7,345 bases of DNA from Azoarcus sp. (GCA_031282905.1 JAITCV010000197.1:1-7345); one strand, 5' to 3'; shown: positions 1-5,580, counted from the stretch's first letter. Made by a program: numbers and translations. Notes: a model not told the origin generated them from the sequence alone.

Positions 1-96
1 ACGCCACTGGACATCCTGGCCGTGCTGGCCGAAGACCTGGATGAGGAGGTGGCAAAAGCGGCCTTGCGATGGTTTGGCGATACAGATGAGGAATGA
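1..96 (+). CDS. LRV-repeat protein, C-terminal fragment (gene starts outside window)
   Basis: The first 31 codons read as one open frame ending in TGA at 94-96. The residues contain TPLDILAVLAEDLDEEV, followed by AKAALR. This matches the repeat unit of the leucine-rich repeat variant family: a (N)P-x-TP start, a short hydrophobic helix, then an acidic stretch and a second helix. The same unit recurs in the next gene, so these are two tandem LRV genes. LRV proteins form alpha/3-10-helix solenoids, generally thought to act as binding scaffolds; the partner here cannot be read from the sequence. Only the C-terminus is visible, so total length and any N-terminal domain are unknown. The stop overlaps an ATG at 93 in another frame, but the next gene probably starts at 108. 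Confidence 0.7.
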   Translation, partial: TPLDILAVLAEDLDEEVAKAALRWFGDTDEE

Positions 97-107
97 AGGG
101 AAATCTT

Positions 108-455
108 ATGAACGAAAACAATATTCCGGTGGAACAGCTACGCCAGATGGCGCAAAGCGAAGATAAAGCGGCGCGCTACAAGGCTGCGCAAAATCCCGCC
201 ACGCCGGTGGGAATCCTGCGCATTCTGGAGAAGGATGAAGATAAGTATGTGCGTTACGGGTTGCGCAAAATCCCGCCGCGCCGGTGGGATGCCCTGCGTG
301 TTCTGGCGGGAAATGGCGATTGGTGGATACGTCGCGCGCTGGCGCGAAATCCCGCTGTGCCACGCGATATCCTGCTCCTGCTTGTCGAAGACGCCGACCG
401 CCTCGCCCTGGTAAAAAAACCCAACACTGCGGCAAATCCCGCCATGTACCGCTGA
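108..455 (+). CDS. Small LRV (leucine-rich repeat variant) protein
   Basis: This is a 115-residue protein made almost wholly of repeats of about 26 residues (78 bases), with units starting near NPATPVGIL and NPAVPRDIL and helices such as EDKYVRYGL and DWWIRRALA. At DNA level the motif AAATCCCGC(C/T) recurs at 191, 268, 347 and 434. I chose the ATG at 108 because AAGGGA lies 6 bases before it; the ATG at 93 has GAGG only one base away, too close to serve. The repeat at 268 is out of phase: its neighbours are 77 and 79 bases away instead of 78 and 78, so the protein reads KIPPRRW where NPAAPV is expected (see findings). The protein stops just after a new repeat begins (NPAMYR), so it may be truncated. 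It has no signal peptide and none of the N-terminal cysteines of the Fe-S LRV protein known from Azotobacter. It probably acts as a cytoplasmic scaffold; no specific function can be assigned. Confidence 0.75.
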   Translation: MNENNIPVEQLRQMAQSEDKAARYKAAQNPATPVGILRILEKDEDKYVRYGLRKIPPRRWDALRVLAGNGDWWIRRALARNPAVPRDILLLLVEDADRLALVKKPNTAANPAMYR

Positions 456-480
456 CGCTTGGCATATAGTTCTTGTGCGG

Positions 481-551
481 CGGCGGACATCGCTTTCTCT
501 CTCGACTGTCCGCAAAACCCTGTCCGCCGTTTGTTTCCCTTTGTCCTTTTG
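481..551 (+). terminator. Possible terminator after the LRV gene
   Basis: CGGCGGACA (481-489) pairs perfectly with TGTCCGCCG (521-529), a 9-bp stem with a 31-base loop. A T-rich run follows (TTTGTTTCCCTTTGTCCTTTT, 530-550, broken by C and G). The loop contains a second, shorter partner, TGTCCGC at 507-513, that could pair with 483-489 instead. The long loop makes this a weak intrinsic terminator. Its place 26 bases after the LRV stop and before the next promoter supports the reading. Confidence 0.4.
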
Positions 552-572
552 AAAACCTACCATCCCACGCCC

Positions 573-606
573 ATATCTTGAAAACACCTGAAGATATCTG
601 TTTTAT
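573..606 (+). promoter_or_regulatory. Candidate sigma70 promoter overlapped by a LysR-type inverted repeat
   Basis: TTGAAA (578-583) and TTTTAT (601-606) are spaced by exactly 17 bases, giving 5/6 and 4/6 matches to the sigma70 consensus. Transcription would start near 613, about 85 bases before the aldolase gene. ATATCTT (573-579) and AAGATAT (591-597) form a perfect 7-bp inverted repeat with 11 bases between them, so the centre reads T-N11-A, the classic shape of a LysR-family binding site. The repeat covers the -35 box and spacer, a position that would more often repress. No regulator gene is inside the window. An alternative reading is that this hairpin with the following T-rich stretch is a weak terminator. 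Confidence 0.45.
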
Positions 607-624
607 TTATTTCCGCCATTTTTG

Positions 625-634
625 AGACATGTCT
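625..634. promoter_or_regulatory. 10-bp perfect palindrome in the presumed 5' leader
   Basis: AGACATGTCT is a perfect palindrome just downstream of the predicted transcription start and 63 bases before the aldolase ATG. It could be a second operator for the three-gene unit. A 10-bp palindrome can arise by chance, so position is the main reason to note it. Confidence 0.25.
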
Positions 635-696
635 ATATTCGGCGGCTTTTCCCGCAATGCCCGGGCTACGACAAGCCACGGCAAGGAGACCCAGCC

Positions 697-1467
697 ATGA
701 GTACGGACAACAGCCTCACCACCACGGATGCGGCATGGAACGCGCGCGTCGATCTTGCCGCCGCCTGTCGCCTGACCCATCTTTACGCATGGACGGATTT
801 GCTCGCGACCCATATCTCCATTCGCGTCCCGGGGCGCAGTGATCGTTATTTTGTCAATCCGCTCGGGCTGTTGTTCGATGAAGTCGATGCCTCGTCCATC
901 CTCGAAGTCGATTTTGATGGCAATGTCATTGGCGGCAGGGGCGATCTGAATCCGGCGGGCACCGTCATTCACGGCGCGATTCACGCCACGCACTCTCCTC
1001 AGGCGGAAGCCGTCGTTCATCTGCATTCCCTGGATGGCGTCGCGGTTTCATGCCAACGTGACGGGCTTTTGCCCCTGACCCAGATGGCGTTGATGGTTTA
1101 TGCCGATGTGGCTTATCACGATTATCAGGGAGTGGTATTGGACAAGGAAGAGCGCGCGCTGCTGCTCCAGAATCTGGGCGACAAACACCACCTGATTCTC
1201 AGGAATCACGGCACCCTCACCATTGGGCGCAACATGGCCGAAGCCTTTTCCCGTATCTGGCGGCTGGAACGCGCCTGCCGTTTCCAGCTTGCCGCCCAAT
1301 CGGCGGGCGTGCCCCTGCAAGCCTTGCCGCAATCCGTCATCGATCGCACGGTCAACCAGGCGGGCGACATCATGGGCGACCGATCGACCTTCTTTCCAGC
1401 AGGCAAACGTGAATGGGCGGCCCATTTGCGGCGGCTCGACCGGGAATTGCCCGGATTCAGGCACTGA
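697..1467 (+). CDS. Class II aldolase/adducin family protein
   Basis: This 256-residue protein is one class II aldolase/adducin domain covering about residues 18-225. The three zinc-ligand histidines of the family are present: H108 and H110 in AVVHLHS and H171 in LILRNHGTL, in the same spacing as H92, H94 and H155 of E. coli L-fuculose-phosphate aldolase. The catalytic glutamate of that enzyme (E73) falls at G88/T89 here, so it may not be a standard phosphate-sugar aldolase. The stretch VAYHDYQG and the flanking helices look much like the head domain of animal adducins and the bacterial proteins called adducin-like. The ATG at 697 is chosen because AAGGAG lies 8 bases before it; an upstream in-frame TTG at 622 has no such site. 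It is first of three co-directional genes (36 bases to the next). Decarboxylase or epimerase activity is also possible, as the family includes both. Substrate not assignable. Confidence 0.88.
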   Translation: MSTDNSLTTTDAAWNARVDLAAACRLTHLYAWTDLLATHISIRVPGRSDRYFVNPLGLLFDEVDASSILEVDFDGNVIGGRGDLNPAGTVIHGAIHATHSPQAEAVVHLHSLDGVAVSCQRDGLLPLTQMALMVYADVAYHDYQGVVLDKEERALLLQNLGDKHHLILRNHGTLTIGRNMAEAFSRIWRLERACRFQLAAQSAGVPLQALPQSVIDRTVNQAGDIMGDRSTFFPAGKREWAAHLRRLDRELPGFRH

Positions 1468-1498
1468 GTTCAGACACAAACTGAATCCAGGCACCGAC
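1453..1498 (+). repeat. Hairpin across the aldolase stop codon, with CAGGCACCGAC motif
   Basis: GGATTCAG (1453-1460) pairs perfectly with CTGAATCC (1481-1488). The 20-base loop contains the TGA stop (1465-1467) and a smaller CTGA/TCAG pair. CAGGCAC appears at 1458 and again inside CAGGCACCGAC (1488-1498). The same 11-mer forms part of the strong palindrome at 6579-6627, which suggests a related intergenic repeat. The hairpin ends 15 bases before the next ATG and may reduce access to that start, whose ribosome-binding site is otherwise weak. Confidence 0.4.
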
Positions 1499-1503
1499 AA
1501 ATC

Positions 1504-2592
1504 ATGCCATCCCCTCACCTTGCCATCCTCGGCGCGGGCGCCATCGGCATCTGGCTGGCCACCCGGCTTGTGCAGGGAGGAGCCAGGGTCAGCCTGATCG
1601 CTCGCCCCCACAGCGCCGAACAGCTTGTCCAGAATGGACTGACGCTCGACGAAGAAGGAGCGGTAAACCAGCGCCTGAATTGGCCGCCCGCCACCCCCAA
1701 TCTATGGATAGGCACGGCGACGGCGTTGCGCGAACGGCTTGAGCGCTCCGAGGACGCGGCGATCGACATCCTGCTGCTCACCGTCAAGACCCAGCAACTC
1801 CTGCCCGCGCTCCCCGAATTCATTCCGCTCTCCGGCGCGGGGACGCTCGTCGCCTTCCTGCAAAATGGCATTCCATGGTGGTATTTTCATGGTATTTCGC
1901 CCGCGCATGGAGAACCGCTTTCCGCATATGCTGGACGTAATCTGGAAAGCATCGATCCGCAAGGCGAACTGCCCGCAGCCCTGCCCCTGGCCCGGGTGCT
2001 TGGCGGCGTCATCCACAAATCCGCCGAATTGCTCGCGCCCGGTCATGTCCGCGCGCGCGCCGTCGACGGCGATGGCCTGATCTTCGGTTCGCCATCCGGC
2101 CCCATCGAACCCGGCGGTGAAAGCGTCTTGCTCTCCGCGTTGCGGCAAGGCGGCATTGCCGCGCAACACAGCGCCGACATCAGGACCGACGTATGGACAA
2201 AGCTGCTCGGCAACGCGGTACTCAACCCGGTCTCCGCTCTCGCCGACGCCACCCTGAATGACATCGTGGATTTCCCTCCCACGCGCCGTCTCGCGCTGGC
2301 GGGCATGGCCGAAGCCGTTGTCATTGCACGCGCCTGCGGTGTGGCGCTCGACATCGACCTCGACGCCCGCCTGGACCGCGCCCGCGCGGTCGGTGCCTCC
2401 CGCACGTCCATGCTCCAGGACAAACGCCAGAGCCGCGAACTGGAAATCGACGGCATTCTCGGCGGCCTGCTCGAACTGGCCGCGCTCACCCATAGCCCCA
2501 CGCCCAGACTGGAAACCCTGTACGCGGCAACAGCCTTGCTATCGCGGAATAATGCAATAAAAGCGCATTTACATGACAAGAAATCACCTTAG
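1504..2592 (+). CDS. Ketopantoate reductase (2-dehydropantoate 2-reductase) family oxidoreductase
   Basis: This 362-residue protein belongs to the PanE/ApbA family, NADPH-dependent enzymes whose type member reduces 2-dehydropantoate to pantoate for coenzyme A synthesis. Visible features, in order: the Rossmann motif G10-A-G12-A-I-G15; R34 at the position that contacts the NADP phosphate; K95 in LTVKTQQ; N121-G122 in LQNGIPWW; then the helical domain with K233, N237 and N241 (WTKLLGNAVLNPVSAL) and E314 (ELEID), matching K176, N180, N184 and E256 of E. coli PanE. All key catalytic positions are kept. It is about 60 residues longer than E. coli PanE; the extra length includes a segment after NGIPWWYF (about 125-160) seen in paralogs, and a C-terminal tail. 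With a class II aldolase upstream and a dioxygenase downstream, I infer a catabolic paralog acting on another 2-oxo acid rather than the housekeeping enzyme, but panE itself cannot be excluded. The start has no strong ribosome-binding site. Confidence 0.88.
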   Translation: MPSPHLAILGAGAIGIWLATRLVQGGARVSLIARPHSAEQLVQNGLTLDEEGAVNQRLNWPPATPNLWIGTATALRERLERSEDAAIDILLLTVKTQQLLPALPEFIPLSGAGTLVAFLQNGIPWWYFHGISPAHGEPLSAYAGRNLESIDPQGELPAALPLARVLGGVIHKSAELLAPGHVRARAVDGDGLIFGSPSGPIEPGGESVLLSALRQGGIAAQHSADIRTDVWTKLLGNAVLNPVSALADATLNDIVDFPPTRRLALAGMAEAVVIARACGVALDIDLDARLDRARAVGASRTSMLQDKRQSRELEIDGILGGLLELAALTHSPTPRLETLYAATALLSRNNAIKAHLHDKKSP

Positions 2593-2659
2593 ACCCTTGT
2601 GTCAATACATTCAGCATGGGCGTCCGTTTTTTCACCACCGCCTGTAAAGGCATCCAACC

Positions 2660-3502
2660 ATGTCGCAAAAACCTCTCTTTCACCGTTTTCAACTCAAGCC
2701 CTATACACCCAACATCGGCGCTGAAATCAGCGGCCTCGACCTTGCCCGTCCTCTCGATGATGAACTTCGACATGAATTGCGCCTGGCCCTGGCGAATTAT
2801 GACGTTCTGTTTGTGCGCGAACAACGGCTCAGCCCGGAACAACAAGTCGAGGTCGCGCGGACATTTGGCAATCCCAGCCGGGAAAAAACCTATTTCCCCG
2901 CCCTCGAATCCAATGAGTTGGTCGAACTGGTCGAAACCCGTCCGGGCGGACCGCGCTATACCACCGATCAATGGCATGTCGACACCAGCTATCTCGCCTC
3001 ACCGCCCGAAGGTGCGGTGTTGACCGCGCAAATACTGCCAGAGGCCGGAGGCGATACCCTGTGGTCCAGCGCGCGCAAGGTCTATCGCGCGTTGCCCGCC
3101 GCGCTCGCCGGCTGGCTGGAAACGCTCACCGCGCTGCACTCGATCGACAACAGCGGCTGGCCGGATGTTTTCCGTTCACAGCCCAACGGCGAAGAGCGCT
3201 ACCGCGAAATTCGCGCCAAGCATCTGCCCGTAAGCCACCCCGTCATCAAGACACACGCGGTCACCGGGGAAAAATATCTCTTCGTCAATCCGAAATACAC
3301 TGAACGCATCAACGGTCTGCCACGCGCGGAAAGCAACGCGCTGCTCGTCTATCTGTTCGGCTTCTTCGAGCGCCCGGAATTCCAGGCGCGGCTGGTATGG
3401 GCGCCAGGCACGGTGGCAATCTGGGACAATCATGCAACCGTGCATTACGCGGTGCCCGATTACCTGCCCGCGTACCGGCTGCTTCACCGCGTCACGTTCT
3501 GA
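2660..3502 (+). CDS. TauD/TfdA family Fe(II)/2-oxoglutarate-dependent dioxygenase
   Basis: This 280-residue protein is a full-length TauD/TfdA enzyme. Such enzymes couple 2-oxoglutarate decarboxylation to hydroxylation of a small acid such as taurine, an aryloxyacetate or an alkyl sulfate. The iron ligands are H106 and D108 (WHVDTSY) and H262 (DNHATVHYAV). R273 and R277 (YRLLHRVTF) match R266 and R270 of E. coli TauD, which bind 2-oxoglutarate and the substrate's acid group. By recalled alignment, taurine-contacting H70 and N95 of TauD become E75 and T102 while Y73 is kept (Y78), so taurine is doubtful. The ATG is preceded by AAAGG at a spacing of 9. The gene lies 67 bases after the reductase with no terminator seen, so it is probably third in the same transcript. 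No sulfonate transporter (tauABC or ssuABC) is in view. Confidence 0.92.
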   Translation: MSQKPLFHRFQLKPYTPNIGAEISGLDLARPLDDELRHELRLALANYDVLFVREQRLSPEQQVEVARTFGNPSREKTYFPALESNELVELVETRPGGPRYTTDQWHVDTSYLASPPEGAVLTAQILPEAGGDTLWSSARKVYRALPAALAGWLETLTALHSIDNSGWPDVFRSQPNGEERYREIRAKHLPVSHPVIKTHAVTGEKYLFVNPKYTERINGLPRAESNALLVYLFGFFERPEFQARLVWAPGTVAIWDNHATVHYAVPDYLPAYRLLHRVTF

Positions 3503-3508
3503 GCAGGC

Positions 3509-3534
3509 AAGCGTCGGAGACGCTTCTGAGCGTC
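3509..3534 (+). other. Three-segment alternating hairpin after the dioxygenase gene
   Basis: AGCGTC (3510-3515), GACGCT (3519-3524) and AGCGTC (3529-3534) follow one another. The middle segment can pair with either side: with the left copy as a 7-bp stem and GGA loop (3509-3525), or with the right copy as a 6-bp stem and TCTG loop. The two pairings exclude each other. This lies 6 bases after the stop codon and just before the terminators, so it may guard the mRNA 3' end. Confidence 0.4.
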
Positions 3535-3539
3535 ATCGC

Positions 3540-3567
3540 AAGGGCGACCCTCCGTGGCCGCCCTTTT
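3540..3567 (+). terminator. Intrinsic terminator of the three-gene unit
   Basis: AAGGGCG (3540-3546) and CGCCCTT (3559-3565) form a perfect 7-bp GC-rich stem with a 12-base loop, ending in TTTT (3564-3567). It sits 37 bases after the dioxygenase stop and reads as a rho-independent terminator for the + strand. Confidence 0.65.
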
Positions 3568-3568
3568 C

Positions 3569-3598
3569 AATATCCATGTGGCGTGCGCCGGATATTTT
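3569..3598 (+). terminator. Second terminator-like hairpin
   Basis: AATATCC (3569-3575) pairs with GGATATT (3590-3596), and inside it GGCG (3580-3583) pairs with CGCC (3586-3589), leaving a bulge at 3576-3579. TTTT follows at 3595-3598. It lies directly after the first terminator and between convergent genes, so it may back up + strand termination. The - strand side lacks a T-run and would be a weaker stop for the HDOD gene. Confidence 0.45.
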
Positions 3599-3641
3599 CT
3601 GCTTCCTGTCCCTTCTCATTTGCCCGCAACTTGCCTGCAAA

Positions 3642-4502
3642 TTACCCACAAATCGCCTCGATCATACTGTCCTTGCCCGCGCGGGCTTCGTTGAGCAGTT
3701 CTTCGAACTGTTCCCGGTCGATGCCGGCAAGGCCGTTGTCGAACAGCTCGACGCGCGGCGGTATCTTGAGCAGGGTATCGAAGGGGTTGACGATCTCGGT
3801 GGCCAGGGTGGCGGTGCGGACGATGTCGCGCAGGGAGGCGGGGGGCCATTCGCTGCCATATGGGTATTCAAACGCGAAGGCGTCGAGGATGTCATCGGGT
3901 AATTCGAATATTTCGAGCACCGAGCGCGCGATGGGTTCGTGCCACACCGCGACGAATTCGGCGAAACGGTCGAGATTGGCCTCCAATGCGGGATAGGCGG
4001 AAACGCGCGAGAGCAGGAAAAACTGTCCGATATCGACCATCAGACCGGCGAGCATGGCGGCATCCGGGTTGGCTGTGCGCAGGCGGTGGGCAAAGGCGTA
4101 AGACCACGAAGCAATGTCAATAGAATGATGCCAGAGTTGTTCTGCTATTTGTTGTGATTGTTTGGAGCGGTGATCCTGCGCAAGCTGTTCTGCGGCCACG
4201 GCGAAAGACAGGCAACGGAGCGCGGCAAGGCCGATGCGCTTGACCGCGTTGTTCAGGCTGGTGATGTGCGCGCCGTAGGGGTTGAGCAGCATGGCGTTGG
4301 CCATGCGGATGGCCTTGGCCGAAAGCACGGGCTCGCCGCGCACGATGGCGACGATGTCGTCAATGGATGAATCCGGATCATCGGCACGTTGCTTGATGCG
4401 CAACGAGATGTTCATCGAGGTTGGGAAATTAAGGTGCCCGGCTTCGAGTTCGCCCTCGATTTGTGCGGCAAAAGCCCGGGTTTGTGCCTCGAAGTCCTGC
4501 AT
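3642..4502 (-). CDS. HDOD domain-containing protein
   Basis: This 286-residue protein contains an HDOD domain at about residues 20-215, a relative of HD phosphohydrolases found in signalling and stress proteins and usually without enzymatic activity. Supporting segments are the family-type opening (NFPTSMNISLRIKQ), EPVLSAKAIRMANAMLLNPYG (57-77, written with the usual serial helix pattern), AVKRIGLAALRCL (86-98), LWHHS (123-127) and AGLMVDIGQFFLL (152-164). In true HD enzymes the last segment reads L-H-D-I-G-K; here the His is V156 and the Lys is Q160, so metal-dependent hydrolysis is unlikely. No other domain (such as EAL or GGDEF) is attached. The start at 4502 is chosen because GGAG lies 8 bases before it; the open frame continues upstream to 4760, but that part runs through a palindrome and looks non-coding. 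It is divergent from the lipoprotein gene and convergent with the dioxygenase gene. Probably a cytoplasmic signalling or regulatory protein. Confidence 0.85.
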   Translation of the reverse strand: MQDFEAQTRAFAAQIEGELEAGHLNFPTSMNISLRIKQRADDPDSSIDDIVAIVRGEPVLSAKAIRMANAMLLNPYGAHITSLNNAVKRIGLAALRCLSFAVAAEQLAQDHRSKQSQQIAEQLWHHSIDIASWSYAFAHRLRTANPDAAMLAGLMVDIGQFFLLSRVSAYPALEANLDRFAEFVAVWHEPIARSVLEIFELPDDILDAFAFEYPYGSEWPPASLRDIVRTATLATEIVNPFDTLLKIPPRVELFDNGLAGIDREQFEELLNEARAGKDSMIEAICG

Positions 4503-4544
4503 GGTGTTACTCCATCCCAAAGAGAAGGAGAAGTTTAACCCGAG

Positions 4545-4566
4545 CGGACATGCCCGGGCATGTCCG
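4545..4566. repeat. Perfect 22-bp palindrome upstream of the HDOD gene
   Basis: The 11 bases CGGACATGCCC (4545-4555) are followed without a gap by their exact reverse complement (4556-4566). The centre lies about 53 bases before the HDOD start codon. Translated, it gives HARACP-like peptides that often appear in spurious ORFs over intergenic palindromes. It could be a dispersed REP-type repeat or a dimer operator controlling the HDOD gene; the sequence alone does not decide. Confidence 0.6.
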
Positions 4567-4712
4567 TGAAATGGCGGATGTGCCGATTTCCCGGTCAAGG
4601 TCTGGATTTCGTGTTGTTTTTCAATGTGTTGAGATGAGTTTGAAGATTTTCCAAGGAATGAGGCTGGCGCAGAACTGGCCTGTCCAGGATGGCGGCGAGA
4701 CGCCGGCGCTCG

Positions 4713-4737
4713 GATCGGCGTTGGGTCGATCGGCGTT
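4713..4737 (+). repeat. 11-bp direct repeat, 15-bp period
   Basis: GATCGGCGTTG occurs at 4713-4723 and again at 4728-4737 plus one base, a start-to-start distance of 15. It lies in the divergent region about 145 bases before the lipoprotein gene. It could be a regulator site or a chance duplication. Confidence 0.3.
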
Positions 4738-4881
4738 GTGCCGTGAAATGGTGAAGCCATGCTAGAATCGCCGACGATGCTGACCGAATGTCATCCGCGC
4801 GAAGGCAAACGGCAAACGTCAATCCGCGATCCTCACGATCCGATTTTCAAAACGACGAAAAGGGTTAAATGAAGGTTGGAA

Positions 4882-5439
4882 ATGAAATCCATCAAGACTT
4901 CCGCACTGTCTCTTGTGACGCTTATCCTGTGTTTCGGTCTGCTGTCTTGCAACGGCGACAAGGATACCCAAACGCCCCAGAATGATCAATATGATAAATG
5001 GCAGACATTCAATCAGGGAAATTATTCGATTCGCTACCCCGCCGATTGGACGTTGAATACGAATGGGATCATGGGGGCAAAGTTCTTTCTTCTTGCCGCG
5101 ATGGAGTCGGAAAGCGATAAATTCAGGGAAAACATCAATTTGGCGATAGAACCATTTTCAGCAGGTCTCGATGAGTACATCGATGTGGGAATAGGTATTG
5201 CCAGCAATTTTTTGTCCGATTACAAGGTGGTAAGCAGAGAAAAAGTCAATGATGCTTCTGGTGAGCATTCTGTGATGGTAATGACTTTTTCCCAGGGCGG
5301 GCAGAGCTTGAAAACTGAGCAGCATATATGGATCTACAATGGTAATGCATATATCCTGACCTTCACGAGTTCGCCAGACAGTTTCGATCGTTACAGGGAT
5401 GTAGCCGGGAAAATTCTTGCGTCATTCACATTGAAGTAG
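4882..5439 (+). CDS. PsbP/DcrB-like lipoprotein
   Basis: This 185-residue protein begins with a lipoprotein signal peptide: basic start MKSIKT, hydrophobic core at about residues 8-19 and lipobox L20-L21-S22-C23. The Asn after the cysteine is not the inner-membrane retention signal Asp, so an outer-membrane location is likely if the Lol rule applies. The mature part has the opening of the PsbP/DUF1795/DcrB fold (NYSIRYPADW) and ends in a helix (SFDRYRDVAGKILASFTLK) typical of that fold. These domains bind ligands or assist assembly; no enzyme activity is known. The ATG at 4882 has GAAGG six bases before it, which makes it preferable to the in-frame TTG at 4876. Sampled 60-base stretches are about 37-38% GC, against about 65% in a stretch of the reductase gene, so it may be of foreign origin. 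Family placement is by pattern, not alignment. Confidence 0.8.
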   Translation: MKSIKTSALSLVTLILCFGLLSCNGDKDTQTPQNDQYDKWQTFNQGNYSIRYPADWTLNTNGIMGAKFFLLAAMESESDKFRENINLAIEPFSAGLDEYIDVGIGIASNFLSDYKVVSREKVNDASGEHSVMVMTFSQGGQSLKTEQHIWIYNGNAYILTFTSSPDSFDRYRDVAGKILASFTLK

Positions 5440-5440
5440 G

Positions 5441-5580
5441 CGCGAAACTTTCGCCTGATCGAGGAAATGAATCCAACTGTGGATCATGAAAAATCGGTGA
5501 AGATTCCTGTCCGCATGACGCGATGCCCATCTTCCGGCACTCGGCGGTTTGTCCAAGATTCGATCAGGATGGGTTTCGCG
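5441..5580. repeat. 140-bp segment bracketed by interrupted inverted repeats
   Basis: CGCGAAA (5441-5447) and CCTGATCGA (5454-5462) on the left match, as reverse complements, TCGATCAGG (5560-5568) and TTTCGCG (5574-5580) on the right. The 16 paired bases are split by 6 bases on one side and 5 on the other. The segment starts one base after the lipoprotein stop codon and lies between convergent genes. It could fold as a long terminator-like structure or be a small non-autonomous element; no target duplication is evident. A local hairpin, GCGAA-ACT-TTCGC, overlaps the left arm. Confidence 0.4.

Larger units (their letters stand above)
4503..4881. other. 379-bp divergent intergenic region
   Basis: This gap must hold the promoters of both the HDOD gene (leftwards) and the lipoprotein gene (rightwards), but I see no convincing -35/-10 pair for either. 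It contains a perfect palindrome (4545-4566), an 11-bp direct repeat (4713-4737) and a tandem GGCAAAC pair (4804-4817). Open frames run through it on both strands, but none has a ribosome-binding site or a recognisable protein, and I take them as chance. Confidence 0.6.

Noticed and set aside
191..443. Possible CRISPR-like spaced repeat (AAATCCCGCC about every 78 bases)
   Set aside because: The repeats are coding, in step with LRV protein units, diverge outside the core and have no spacer structure.
622..696. TTG start giving a 25-residue extension of the aldolase
   Set aside because: It has no ribosome-binding site and overlaps the AGACATGTCT palindrome; AAGGAG precedes the ATG at 697.
607..1026. 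139-residue open frame on the - strand
   Set aside because: It is antisense to the aldolase gene and resembles no protein family I know.
1702..2493. 263-residue open frame on the - strand
   Set aside because: It lies wholly antisense to the reductase gene, whose catalytic motifs are clear; long antisense frames are common in GC-rich genes.
3397..3996. 199-residue open frame on the + strand
   Set aside because: It runs out of the dioxygenase gene in another frame, through two terminators and into the antisense of the HDOD gene, with a Ser/Arg-rich composition typical of a shadow.
4503..4760. 86-residue N-terminal extension of the HDOD protein
   Set aside because: It is low in recognisable structure, crosses the 22-bp palindrome and lacks a ribosome-binding site, whereas GGAG precedes the start at 4502.
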